The notes under the pieces were generated by a model. It made no database searches. It saw nothing but the letters and a program-made list of their open reading frames with translations, and was not told the origin of the DNA. A stretch of 64,000 nucleotides of DNA from Clostridium_F caseinilyticum. GTDB taxonomy: Bacteria; Bacillota; Clostridia; Clostridiales; Clostridiaceae. The stretch lies in the NCBI RefSeq assembly GCF_046127645.1, contig NZ_CP175919.1; one strand, given 5' to 3'. Positions 35,799 to 44,300 of the stretch are shown one piece after another. The translations under genes were made by a program, and so were the position numbers. Each line of letters begins with the position of its first letter. Position 1 is the stretch's first letter.

Positions 35799-35966
35799 TT
35801 AGTGATTCTGACTTAAGAATTTGTTGTACTCATTAAGTAATGTGTCTAATTGTTGACTTAATAGTACAAGATCCTCATCAATAAGCTGGGATTTTTCACT
35901 TATTAGCTGATTCATTAATGTTCTAGCTTCTTCTATTTTCTCTAATAATAACTGCTCTTTTGACAT
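35799..35966 (-). CDS. Spo0E-like sporulation regulatory phosphatase
   Basis: The 55-residue ORF starts at ATG 35966 behind GGAGGG and reads MSKEQLLLEKIEEARTLMNQ ... LLSQQLDTLLNEYNKFL. It fits the Spo0E aspartyl-phosphatase family: two helices with the SQxLD signature (here SQQLD). Family members dephosphorylate Spo0A~P and delay sporulation. A CTTTCAATTT/AAATTGAAAG hairpin lies in the leader close to the ribosome site, which may influence translation. Confidence 0.85.
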   Translation of the reverse strand: MSKEQLLLEKIEEARTLMNQLISEKSQLIDEDLVLLSQQLDTLLNEYNKFLSQNH

Positions 35967-36038
35967 AGTATCCCTCCTTTCAATTTCAACTATATAAAAT
36001 TGAAAGGGTACTATGTAATAATTTAGTACAAAAAAATA

Positions 36039-36071
36039 ACTATCTCAAAATAAAACTTATTTTGAGATAGT
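36039..36071. terminator. Perfect hairpin upstream of spo0E-like gene
   Basis: ACTATCTCAAAATAA and its exact complement form a 15-bp stem with a 3-nt loop. The ATCTCAAAATA core resembles IS tips elsewhere in the window. It separates the broken ORF at 36095 from the spo0E-like gene. Confidence 0.75.
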
Positions 36072-36094
36072 ATTCTTAAATTTTTTATCTGAAT

Positions 36095-36309
36095 TTATTT
36101 TAATAGAAAATCTAAAAATTCTACACCTTCCTTAGCTAGCACATCTACTTTATTTTGTGAAGTTTTCATAGTATCACAATCTTTTAAACCGCATCATATA
36201 GCATTTCAGTGTTGTTATTCTCTATTAAAAGCTTTATTTCCTCCCATGCTTAATAATGAAAAATGAGATCACTTTCATGGCAATCAAATTTTAATTCATT
36301 TAGTTGCAC
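36095..36309 (-). pseudogene. Degenerate small ORF of unknown family
   Basis: Beginning at GTG 36309, just after the stop of the gene upstream, translation reads VQLNELKFDCHESDLIFHY, stop, AWEEIKLLIENNNTEMLYDA, then a frame change to DCDTMKTSQNKVDVLAKEGV and EFLDFLLK. The composition is protein-like, but one stop and one shift break it. No family is recognised. Confidence 0.45.
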
Positions 36310-36316
36310 ATTACAT

Positions 36317-36562
36317 CTATTCTATAGTTTTCATCTGGTTTAATATGGGTAATAGTTTATTTTTAGCTTCACTGGGTGCCATATATTCAACTGCCTGAAA
36401 TACAATATCTTCTGTTACAATTTCTACTTTATTATTAATAATCCAATTAGCTACCAAACTATTTATAGTTCCTTGGAAAACTTTAGGTACTGCTTTTAGA
36501 ATAACTTCATACATCCTCTTACTGTTACCTTCCCACTTAAGGTTATTTAAGATGTCTTCCAT
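36317..36562 (-). CDS. Small protein, possibly PCP-reductase-like helical domain
   Basis: The 81-residue soluble protein reads MEDILNNLKWEGNSKRMYEV, LKAVPKVFQGTINSLVANWI, then EIVTEDIVFQAVEYMAPSEA. The W-x-A/V-x3-L-x3-VP pattern and the EIVTEDIVxxAxExM end resemble the three-helix domain found at the C-terminus of light-independent protochlorophyllide reductase subunits and in small stand-alone proteins of anaerobes. Fe-S or NifU-like roles have been suggested for such domains, but no function is known here. The assignment is moderate. Confidence 0.55.
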   Translation of the reverse strand: MEDILNNLKWEGNSKRMYEVILKAVPKVFQGTINSLVANWIINNKVEIVTEDIVFQAVEYMAPSEAKNKLLPILNQMKTIE

Positions 36563-36685
36563 AAAAATCCTCCCTTAAACTTTTTACAATCTGTTAAGTT
36601 ATATGAACATTGCTCTTCTCAACCTTAGAGAATATAATAAGTTTGCTTAGAACTAAATATCCCCCATAAAAAGGAGAAAAGAACA

Positions 36686-37132
36686 ACGAACAAAACAAGT
36701 ATAAAATGTTCTCGTTGTCATTCTGACAAACTATGTAAATTCGGATTGGATAAGCAGGCTAATCAAAAATATCAATGTAAAAAATGCAAATGCCAGTTTG
36801 CACCTGACTCCGTCACCACTAAACCCAAAAGCAAATATCCAAGGTGTCCTAAATGTGGTAAAGCAACTTATCTTCATCATGAATATAATCACTATAATCC
36901 ATATAAATGTGGCGACAAAAAGTGTAACCACATAATTGTTCAATATCACAACTTCAACATTAATATTGCTTCTAGCGAATCTGTATCAGGATCACTCTAT
37001 ATTAAGGGAATGAGATTTTCGCTACATACCATTTTAACTGCTCTAAGGTTGTATTTTTTAAATAACTCATCAGCAAGAGCAATTTCACATTTTTTATTAG
37101 TTTCATCCAATATAAAAGTTTCACATGATTAA
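36686..37132 (+). pseudogene. Zinc-ribbon transposase remnant with lost start codon
   Basis: The frame runs from ACG 36686 (where ATG is expected, behind AAGGAG) to the stop at 37132. It has two zinc ribbons, CSRCHSDKLCKFG and YQCKKCKCQF, then RCPKCGKATYLHH with CGDKKCNH, and the segment GMRFSLHTILTALRLYFLNN typical of DDE transposase N-terminal regions. It ends NIKVSHD where a DDE domain should begin, so the catalytic core is missing. The sequence to about 37320 (reading FKGRGILRNINLFF) may be part of the same dead element. Confidence 0.7.
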
Positions 37133-37550
37133 TATCTTTGATTAACCTGCAAAAATCCACTTTATTGCAGGTTTCTTTGCCATACAATAAAATAATCGAA
37201 CTTATATAGTTTTCAAAGGACGAGGAATTCTACGAAACATTAATCTCTTTTTTCATATCAACTTAACAGATTCCATTTATTTTCTAAATTCTCTTATCTC
37301 TATATTTATTTAAACTTACTTATTAATATTATATTAGCCATTACCTTAATTTGACTCTGTAACATATAACATTAAATTTCCCTCTATTTTTTCACAAATA
37401 ATTATTATGAAATTTTATTTAGAGAATTATTTAAACAATATTAATACAAAACTATTATTATTTTTACATAAAATAAAAAGCCTTATTTCTAAGACTTTAA
37501 AATATCACTTTATTTATATAATTATTATATTTTAGGAATGATATTACCTC

Positions 37551-38285
37551 TTATTCAACTTCCATTCTATTTATATACCAACATCCGTATGCAATCCCTC
37601 CAATAAACATTACAAGAGCTATTATAACTTGACTTGGCATGATTGAGATATCCTTAATAATTTTATGATGATTACTTATTAGCATAAGATTAGATATTAC
37701 TGGTAGTGGAAATGGTATGAATGCTCTTACCGTTGGTTCACTCAAAAATATAAAACTAGCTACAAGCTGAATACCAATATATATTACTGGAATAATAATC
37801 TTTTTACTTACAATTGCTAAAGATGCAGTTACAGTAATCATAAGCATCTGAAAGAAAAAGGATTTTAAAGTTATTATTAAATGTTTTATCATAACTGCTG
37901 TTGTAAGTGTATCTCTAAAAGATATATAATTCATTAGTGTAAGCATAAGGAATTCTACAATATATAATAATAGAGATATTAATATTGCAGAAATAATTTT
38001 ACCCACAAATACCTTCCACCTTTTATGCTTATATGTTAACATAGATAGCATTGTATTATTATTAAACTCCCATATAAACATATATGCTATAAATATATTT
38101 ATAGCTGCAAGAAAACCATAAGAAAATACCGTTAAATTTATCCAAGTAAATAAGTCATCTGCATTTTTCATAACTGCTGTGTTTAAAGTTACTGAACTAA
38201 ATTGAATAACAATAAATACTCCAATAATTAATGGAATCCAAATTCTTTTAAACTTCTTTAGTTCACATATTACAATATTTAACAT
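37551..38285 (-). CDS. ABC-2 type permease, BcrB-like (second subunit)
   Basis: The 244-residue protein has six membrane segments and begins MLNIVICELKKFKRIWIPLI, a typical start of antibiotic-resistance ABC permeases. It ends the five-gene run of regulator, kinase, ATPase, permease, permease, 35 nt after the previous gene. With the ATPase and the other permease it should export or remove a peptide antibiotic such as bacitracin or a lantibiotic. No producer genes are near. Confidence 0.85.
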   Translation of the reverse strand: MLNIVICELKKFKRIWIPLIIGVFIVIQFSSVTLNTAVMKNADDLFTWINLTVFSYGFLAAINIFIAYMFIWEFNNNTMLSMLTYKHKRWKVFVGKIISAILISLLLYIVEFLMLTLMNYISFRDTLTTAVMIKHLIITLKSFFFQMLMITVTASLAIVSKKIIIPVIYIGIQLVASFIFLSEPTVRAFIPFPLPVISNLMLISNHHKIIKDISIMPSQVIIALVMFIGGIAYGCWYINRMEVE

Positions 38286-38320
38286 AAAAGACCTCCTAAT
38301 TAAAGATAATATATGCCTTC

Positions 38321-39076
38321 TTAATAAATGTTAGCTTTTCTATAAAATAATACGCATCCCAAAATGCCTAGAACAAATATAGAAATCCCAATATATATAT
38401 CAGTATTGCTTATTACCATATTTACTGGTATAGGAACCTCTAATATAGGTGTTCTAAGCTTTGCAACAGGTGCTGCTGGTAAAATTGAAAATATATAATC
38501 ACTATACTTGTTCCCTAAAAGATAATTTGCATTTCCTATTATTAGTGCTAAAGAATAAACTGATGAAATTATCGTACTTTTACCCATTAAAGCTACTAAA
38601 ATTGCCATCGGTGCCAGAGCCACTTGAAAAATAAATGAAATCATAAATATTTTAAAATGATTTATAAGAGGTGCTAAAGCTAAAGGTGTTTTTAAAAAAA
38701 TAATTCCCTTTAAAACTATAAAAATGTAGCTCATTAAATAAATAATAGCTATAACTATTATGCTCATTAAAAATTTATTAATAAAAGCTCCAAATCTGCC
38801 ATTAGGATAGGAAAATTCTATAGGTGCTGTTTTATACCTGAATTCTCTAATAAATATAATCCCAATAATGTTGGGGATGGCTAATGTAAAAAATATACTA
38901 AAAGCTATAAATTCAAATTTAGAAAAGTATCCATACCAATTTAAAGATGACAGCATATGTTTATTCATTGTGATAAATTGTAAACAAATTAAGCCCACTA
39001 ATAAAATAGTAATATAATATCCCGTTCTTTTTAACTTTAAGAATTCACTATATAATCCATCAAGCACCTTGTCCAC
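38321..39076 (-). CDS. ABC-2 type permease, BcrB-like (first subunit)
   Basis: The 251-residue six-helix membrane protein starts MDKVLDGLYSEFLKLKRTGY; the EFLKLKR motif is shared with immunity permeases such as MutG and SpaG. Its start overlaps the ATPase gene by 17 nt, indicating translational coupling. It pairs with the permease that follows. Confidence 0.86.
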   Translation of the reverse strand: MDKVLDGLYSEFLKLKRTGYYITILLVGLICLQFITMNKHMLSSLNWYGYFSKFEFIAFSIFFTLAIPNIIGIIFIREFRYKTAPIEFSYPNGRFGAFINKFLMSIIVIAIIYLMSYIFIVLKGIIFLKTPLALAPLINHFKIFMISFIFQVALAPMAILVALMGKSTIISSVYSLALIIGNANYLLGNKYSDYIFSILPAAPVAKLRTPILEVPIPVNMVISNTDIYIGISIFVLGILGCVLFYRKANIY

Positions 39077-39980
39077 CTCCAGTAAGTCTTACAAAATAAT
39101 CCTCAAGAGTATCATTCATAACATTAACTTCATAAACATCTATACCTTCTGAAATCATTTTTTTTGCAACATCATTTGACTTATCAAGCATTTCGTATAT
39201 TCTTATTTTATTTGGTTCTGTTACTTCATAATCTTTAATATTCATTGAATTTTCTAAAATAGTTATTGCTTTTTTATCATTACTAACTTTTAAATTAATA
39301 TAATGCCTATTCTTTTTTTCAAAACTCTTATAATCAATCTCCTCTAAAAGTTTTCCTTCATGAATAATACCAATCTTTGTTGCAAGTTGTTGTATTTCTC
39401 CAAGTATATGACTTGATACAAGTATTGTTATCTCTTTCTTTTTATTAAGTTCTAGCAGCGTTTCTCTCATTTCCTTAATTCCTACTGGATCAAGTCCATT
39501 AGTTGGCTCATCTAAGATAAGAAGTTCTGGCTTATGTAAAAGCGCCCTTGCAACTCCTAATCTTTGTTTCATACCTAAAGAATATTTCTTAACCTTTTTC
39601 TTTTTAATATCATAATTAGCAAGTCCAACAATTTCTAAAGCTTCATCCACATATTCCTTATTAGGAATTCCCATCAATCTTCTATGAATATCAAGATTCT
39701 CTCTTGCAGTTAAATTTGGATAAAAACCTGATGTTTCAATTATTGCTCCTATTCGCCCAAAGACCTCTCTATCTCCCATCTTTTTTCCAAAGAGTTCGTA
39801 TTCTCCTTTTGTTGGAGAAATAAGTCCCATAATCATTCTCAAAGTTGTTGTCTTTCCTGCACCATTTCTTCCTAAGAATCCATATATCTCTCCTTTTTTA
39901 ATATTCATATTAATATTATCAACTACGGCTGTAGTACCATATTTTCTTGTAAGATTATAAGTTTGTAATATATTTTCCAT
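39060..39980 (-). CDS. BcrA-like ABC transporter ATPase
   Basis: The 306-residue ATPase is longer than the Cpr-type ATPase because of a C-terminal extension (about 220-306) typical of BcrA. Walker A is GRNGAGKTT, signature YSLGMKQRLGVA, Walker B LLILDEPTNGLD, switch SSHILGEI. The Q-loop region AIIETSGFYPNLTAREN has a Glu like other peptide-antibiotic pumps. It energises the two permeases that follow. It lies 202 nt downstream of the kinase gene, with an inverted repeat between. Confidence 0.93.
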   Translation of the reverse strand: MENILQTYNLTRKYGTTAVVDNINMNIKKGEIYGFLGRNGAGKTTTLRMIMGLISPTKGEYELFGKKMGDREVFGRIGAIIETSGFYPNLTARENLDIHRRLMGIPNKEYVDEALEIVGLANYDIKKKKVKKYSLGMKQRLGVARALLHKPELLILDEPTNGLDPVGIKEMRETLLELNKKKEITILVSSHILGEIQQLATKIGIIHEGKLLEEIDYKSFEKKNRHYINLKVSNDKKAITILENSMNIKDYEVTEPNKIRIYEMLDKSNDVAKKMISEGIDVYEVNVMNDTLEDYFVRLTGGGQGA

Positions 39981-40006
39981 TGTTTTTCCTCCATTTTAAT
40001 AAATAG

Positions 40007-40053
40007 TTAAGGATTACCCCTCATCCATATTTATAGTAAGGGATAATCCTTAA
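40007..40053 (-). promoter_or_regulatory. Inverted repeat before the BcrA-like gene
   Basis: TTAAGGATTACCCCT (40007-40021) and AGGGATAATCCTTAA (40039-40053) pair with one mismatch around a 17-nt loop. No T-run follows. It lies just upstream of the pump genes and downstream of their kinase, so it may be the regulator's operator or an mRNA hairpin. Confidence 0.5.
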
Positions 40054-40181
40054 ATTCAAGCTACGTAATTATTACAAATTTATTAAATTAAATACTTTTT
40101 AGATATTTATTGAAAATTGTATAAAAAGCTATACAATAGTTTAGTAATTTCACCTAATATTTTTAGCATGTTTAGTCACTT

Positions 40182-41093
40182 TTAGCTATTAGCCTTGGGA
40201 ATATTTACTGTAAATATAGTTTTCTCATAGGGTATGCTTTGAGCAGTTATACTTCCATTCATATGCTGAGCCATATTCTTTACTATACTAAGCCCAAGAC
40301 CGCTGCCTTGAAAACTTCTATTTCTAGACTTTTCCCCTGTATATAATCTATCAAAAATATAAGGGAGTTCATCTTTATGGATACCTTTTCCCTTATCCCA
40401 TATGCTAAGATATACCCATTTATTATCTTTTTTTAGATCAATACCAATAACCTTCCCTTCATATCCATATTTTAAGCTATTTGAAATAAGATTAGTTATT
40501 ATTCTATTCATATAGCTTGCATCTCCTAAAGCAAAAATTTCTTCATCACCTATGTTTATCTCAGGAATTATATCTTTTTCATTTATTTCATTCATAAAAG
40601 CAATTACATTATTTCTTACTGTTTCAGATATGTTAAATTTTTCAATATCTATCTCCACATCATTACATTCAAGCTTTGCCATTTGAAAAAATTCTTCCAT
40701 AAGATCTTTTAGTGCAGTACCTCTTTCTTTAATAATATTTATATATTCTTCTCTTTTTTCTTCTGTAATAGAACTATCTGAAAGAAGGTCAACATATCCC
40801 ATAAGAGCAGTAAGTGGAGTTCTTATATCATGAGAAATATTTGAAATCATTTTCTTGTGATGATCTTTATAATTTTTATTATCAATAGAAATACTTTGAT
40901 ATTTATCAAGAAAAGTATTAATTTCTTTAACAATTTCTTTCTTATTTCCGCTTAAATTATAAAACTTTATTCTTTCCCTTGAATTTTCTTCAAGAATATC
41001 TTTTAATTTTATAGCAATTTTTTTAGTTTTTATTTTTTCATTTAATAATAATGTAGACAATATTATTATAATAATTATTAACAACCAATTCAT
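40182..41093 (-). CDS. Intramembrane-sensing-type histidine kinase, BcrS-like
   Basis: The 303-residue kinase has a single short N-terminal membrane helix (LLIIIIIILSTLLL) and no extracellular sensor domain. HisKA has NISHDIRTPLTALMGY; HATPase has NLISNSLKYG, DKGKGIH and GSGLGLSIV. Such small kinases beside peptide-antibiotic ABC pumps sense drug through the transporter itself. It overlaps the regulator stop by 1 nt. Confidence 0.92.
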   Translation of the reverse strand: MNWLLIIIIIILSTLLLNEKIKTKKIAIKLKDILEENSRERIKFYNLSGNKKEIVKEINTFLDKYQSISIDNKNYKDHHKKMISNISHDIRTPLTALMGYVDLLSDSSITEEKREEYINIIKERGTALKDLMEEFFQMAKLECNDVEIDIEKFNISETVRNNVIAFMNEINEKDIIPEINIGDEEIFALGDASYMNRIITNLISNSLKYGYEGKVIGIDLKKDNKWVYLSIWDKGKGIHKDELPYIFDRLYTGEKSRNRSFQGSGLGLSIVKNMAQHMNGSITAQSIPYEKTIFTVNIPKANS

Positions 41094-41797
41094 TATCTAT
41101 CACCTATTAATTTATATCCTATTCCCCAAACAGTTTCTATAAGTTTAGGATTATTAGAATCATCCTCAATTTTACTTCTAAGTCTTCTCATATGCACTGT
41201 TACTGTATTATAATCTGATAAGAATTCCTCTCCCCATACACTGTCATATATCTGAACTTTAGTAAATACTCTGTTTGGATTTTCAAAGAAAAGTTTAAGA
41301 ATTTTCATTTCCTTTGCAGTAAGAGTAAGTTCTTTTCCTCCTTTGGTAACTATATATTTATTCATATTAAATTTTACATCACCATACTGATATATTTTAT
41401 CTTCATTGTTATTGCTAATTTCATTATAGTAAATAGCTCTTCTTATATTTGATTTAACTCTTGCTATAAGCTCTGGTATTGAAAATGGTTTTACAATATA
41501 ATCATCCGCTCCCATACCAAGTCCTATTATTTTATCACTATCTTCTCCCTTTGCAGAAAGTATTATAATTGGGACTTTGCTTTTTTCTCTAATTCTTCTC
41601 ATTGACTCAATACCATCCATAACAGGCATCATAATATCCATGATTACCATATGGTACTCTTCACCTTGAAATTTTTCCACAGCTTCAAGTCCATGAAAAG
41701 CTTGTACCGCATCATATCCTTCCTTTATTAATGATTCCTTTATCATATTATTTATATTAACATCATCTTCTACAATTAACATCTTTAGCTTTTCCAT
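41093..41797 (-). CDS. OmpR-type response regulator of the BcrA-like pump
   Basis: The 234-residue regulator has the receiver (LIVEDDVN, phosphoacceptor Asp in MVIMDIMMPVMDG, IVKPFS) and a winged helix with TVTVHMRRLRSKIED and ending ETVWGIGYKLIGD. It is the first gene of the module and overlaps the kinase start by 1 nt. It probably controls the pump genes; the inverted repeat at 40007-40053 is a candidate site. Confidence 0.93.
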   Translation of the reverse strand: MEKLKMLIVEDDVNINNMIKESLIKEGYDAVQAFHGLEAVEKFQGEEYHMVIMDIMMPVMDGIESMRRIREKSKVPIIILSAKGEDSDKIIGLGMGADDYIVKPFSIPELIARVKSNIRRAIYYNEISNNNEDKIYQYGDVKFNMNKYIVTKGGKELTLTAKEMKILKLFFENPNRVFTKVQIYDSVWGEEFLSDYNTVTVHMRRLRSKIEDDSNNPKLIETVWGIGYKLIGDR

Positions 41798-42100
41798 AAA
41801 ATCACCTTGTATAAGTAAACCTCTATTAAAAATTTATTATACATTTCCCTTTCATAATATTTTTATAATTATTTATACAAATCACTTATATATACAAATA
41901 ATCACAAAATCCTATTACAATTATATAAAATAGTAAAATATTTTTCCACAAATTCTACTAATCTTAAATTATTATTGCTCCTCATATAATAGCATTTATA
42001 TCATTACTATTATCAATCTTTTATAAAAATTATTTGTTTCAACCATTATAAATTTTTCATTTATATTTTACAAAAATAGGATTCTATAATCATCACGAAA

Positions 42101-42131
42101 AAGTATGCTAACTTAGTCATTTAGCATACTT
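42101..42131. terminator. Terminator downstream of msrB
   Basis: AAGTATGCTAA and TTAGCATACTT form an 11-bp perfect stem with a 9-nt loop; TTTTT follows on the minus strand. The surrounding 41798-42258 is otherwise non-coding. Confidence 0.75.
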
Positions 42132-42258
42132 ATTTATTAATTATTAATATAATTTATAACATCCTTTATTACTATCTAAAATAAAGAAATAAAATGTCAA
42201 GCTTAAATCTCTTTCTAGAATAATCTTCACCATAAGTATTTATTAAAAATAGATCCTA

Positions 42259-42708
42259 TTATTTAAACAACTTTAAATAATCACCATACCCTTCTTGTTG
42301 AAGCTTATCTTTAGGGATAAATTTAAGTGAAGCTGAATTAATACAATATCTTAGTCCACCTAATTCTTCTGGCCCATCAGAAAATACATGACCCAAATGT
42401 GAATCAGAATTTTTACTTCTTACTTCACTCCTAATCATTCCATAACTTTTGTCAATAGATTCTTTTACTACTTTTTCATCTATAGGTTTGCTAAATGCAG
42501 GCCATCCGCAAGAAGAATAAAACTTATCTTTTGAAGTAAATAATGGTTCTCCAGTTGTTATATCTACATAAATCCCTTCTTTATTCAAATCCCAATAATC
42601 ATTTTTGTATGGTGCTTCTGTTCCATTTTTTTGAGTAACATTATACTGCTCTGATGTTAATATCTTTTTCAATTCTTCTTTAGATTTTTTACTATAATTT
42701 TTATCCAT
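42259..42708 (-). CDS. msrB: Peptide-methionine (R)-S-oxide reductase
   Basis: The 149-residue MsrB repairs R-methionine sulfoxide in proteins. Motifs: FTSKDKFYSSCGWPAFSKPI, SHLGHVFSDGPEELGGLRYC with the catalytic Cys, and INSASLKFIPKDKL. The CxxC zinc pairs of some MsrB proteins are absent; the Cys in SCGWPAF is the likely resolving residue. The ATG has no good ribosome site of its own; a short upstream reading frame with a strong site ends across the ATG, suggesting coupling. It is not fused to MsrA. Confidence 0.93.
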   Translation of the reverse strand: MDKNYSKKSKEELKKILTSEQYNVTQKNGTEAPYKNDYWDLNKEGIYVDITTGEPLFTSKDKFYSSCGWPAFSKPIDEKVVKESIDKSYGMIRSEVRSKNSDSHLGHVFSDGPEELGGLRYCINSASLKFIPKDKLQQEGYGDYLKLFK

Positions 42709-42754
42709 ATTTTATCTTTAATGAGAGACCGTATGGCAAGTACCAAGTCCTCAC
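42701..42754 (-). CDS. Possible 17-codon leader peptide of msrB
   Basis: GTG 42754 lies 5 nt after AGGAGG and opens a 17-codon frame (VRTWYLPYGLSLKIKYG) whose TAA overlaps the msrB start, in the arrangement ATGGATAA. Because msrB lacks its own ribosome site, ribosomes ending here could restart on msrB. The peptide could equally be chance or a relic of an older gene. Confidence 0.4.
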   Translation of the reverse strand: MRTWYLPYGLSLKIKYG

Positions 42755-42977
42755 TAAATCCTCCTTAATTTTTAATATCCTTTTACTTAAGATTTTGAGT
42801 TGTTTTTGTATAAAATATACTAAACATCAAATCTTAAATTCTTAAACATATACCATTCTTATTTCTCTATATTTATTTTTAATATCTATTAAATAAATAT
42901 TAATAATTAAATTACACTAAAATTTATCTCCCCCAATAATTAAAACAATTAACGCTATATGTTATTTTAAAGTGAAA

Positions 42978-43529
42978 TTAAATTTTAAAGTCTCCTTTAC
43001 TTTCTATTTCATTCATTATATTTTCAATACCTTCTACTGTAGCAAATCTATTATTAAATATATTAAAGTTATAAAATTTATACAACTCTTCTGCTGATAT
43101 ATTACCATTATCAAATGTTGTATTTGTTTTTTCTGGAATTATCACCTTAAATCCATATTCAAAGGCAACTTTACAAGTAGAATCTATACAATATTCTGTT
43201 TGCATTCCAGTAATTATTAATTGATTTATGTTTTTATTATCTAAGTATTCTTTTAAATTTGTAGACTTAAACGCAGAATTATATCTTTTACTTATTATTT
43301 TTTCATTTTCATTAGGAATTATATCTTTATAAATTTTCCATCCATCTGTATGTAGTTCTAGTTCGCTTCCTAATTCACCATTATGTTGAATATAGATTAT
43401 GTGTATATTATTCTTTCTACATACTTCTATTAAAGCCTTTATATTATTTATAACTTCTTCTATTGCAAAAGGTTTGTCCCACACCAATGCATTTTGAACA
43501 TCTACAACTAAAAGTGCTGTATCTTTCAT
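42978..43529 (-). CDS. Isochorismatase-like cysteine hydrolase
   Basis: The 183-residue protein has the triad of the family: Asp in LLVVDVQNALV, Lys in the region after WKIYKDIIPNENEKIISKRY and Cys in ITGMQTEYCIDSTCKVAFEY, plus the non-prolyl cis loop. Members hydrolyse nicotinamide, N-carbamoyl compounds or isochorismate. The small size and lack of a nicotinamidase metal site (no DxHxxxH) argue against nicotinamidase. The substrate is unknown; the gene is monocistronic. Confidence 0.88.
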   Translation of the reverse strand: MKDTALLVVDVQNALVWDKPFAIEEVINNIKALIEVCRKNNIHIIYIQHNGELGSELELHTDGWKIYKDIIPNENEKIISKRYNSAFKSTNLKEYLDNKNINQLIITGMQTEYCIDSTCKVAFEYGFKVIIPEKTNTTFDNGNISAEELYKFYNFNIFNNRFATVEGIENIMNEIESKGDFKI

Positions 43530-43890
43530 TTATTTATCCTCTCCTTAAACTACTATAAATACTATGTTATAAATTTCACTGAATTACTTATAAAAAAATT
43601 ACTCACATATAAATATATTACGCTCATAATAAAACACTTAATGTATACTTTTTTGAAAGCAATTTTAAAATTATATTCTCAACAAAAATTATATAAGTAT
43701 ATATCACTTTTTAAATCCCTATTATTAATATATCTCATGTATGAATAGAGTAATTTACATATATATCCACTTTTATTATAATTCTACAAAATATAGCTTG
43801 TCAATTAATTATAAAGTATATTTTCCAAGGTTTATTTTTAATTCACTTATACATTCATTATCTAAAATTAATTAGGCTTAACTTTTACTA

Positions 43891-43950
43891 TTGACATATA
43901 TAGATTGCCGATATATACTGGTAACAAATATATATAGATTACCAATATAT
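43891..43950 (+). promoter_or_regulatory. padR promoter with tandem operator repeats
   Basis: TTGACA (43891-43896) and TATACT (43914-43919) are exactly 17 bp apart. ATATAGATTGCCGATATAT (43898-43916) recurs as ATATAGATTACCAATATAT (43932-43950), with 2 mismatches and a 34-bp step. The first copy fills the spacer and -10, the second lies just before the ribosome site, so PadR binding would block transcription. This fits autorepression. Confidence 0.8.
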
Positions 43951-43966
43951 GAAAGAGGTGATTAAG

Positions 43967-44299
43967 ATGTCTACTGACAAAAATTTATATTCTGGAAACA
44001 TGACTATGCTTATATTAAAATTACTAGAAAAAAAAGATATGTATGGTTATGAAATGATTGAAACTTTAAGAACTAATTCTAATGACATGTTTGAACTTAA
44101 AGCAGGTACATTGTATCCTTTGTTACACACTTTAGTAAAACAGCTCTATTTAAATTGTTATGAAAAAGAAGTTAATGGAAAGGTTCGTAAGTATTATTCT
44201 TTAACACTACAAGGAAGAAAATTATTACAAGATAAAACTTCTATATGGCAAAAATATGTTAAAACCATGGCGTCAGTTCTAGAACTAGAGGTGGATTAA
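43967..44299 (+). CDS. PadR family transcriptional regulator
   Basis: The 110-residue protein starts at ATG 43967 (MSTDKNLYSGNM) with GAGGTG 6 nt upstream. It is a PadR winged helix: LKLLEKKDMYGYEMIETLRT, ELKAGTLYPLLHTLVKQLYL and KVRKYYSLTLQGRKLLQ, then a C-terminal dimer helix. It represses its own operon and is released by phenolics, drugs or membrane stress in known cases. The next gene starts 1 nt after its stop and codes for a membrane protein with a permease-prefix domain, a common PadR partner. Confidence 0.93.
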   Translation: MSTDKNLYSGNMTMLILKLLEKKDMYGYEMIETLRTNSNDMFELKAGTLYPLLHTLVKQLYLNCYEKEVNGKVRKYYSLTLQGRKLLQDKTSIWQKYVKTMASVLELEVD

Positions 44300-44300
44300 T

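Noticed and set aside
37002..37187. Minus-strand ORF inside the zinc-ribbon transposase remnant
   Set aside because: It is antisense to the recognisable transposase frame and has no family pattern.
43867..43960. Repeated ATATAGATT units as a CRISPR-like array
   Set aside because: There are only two copies, with AT-rich spacing that contains a promoter; they fit operators, and no cas genes exist in the window.
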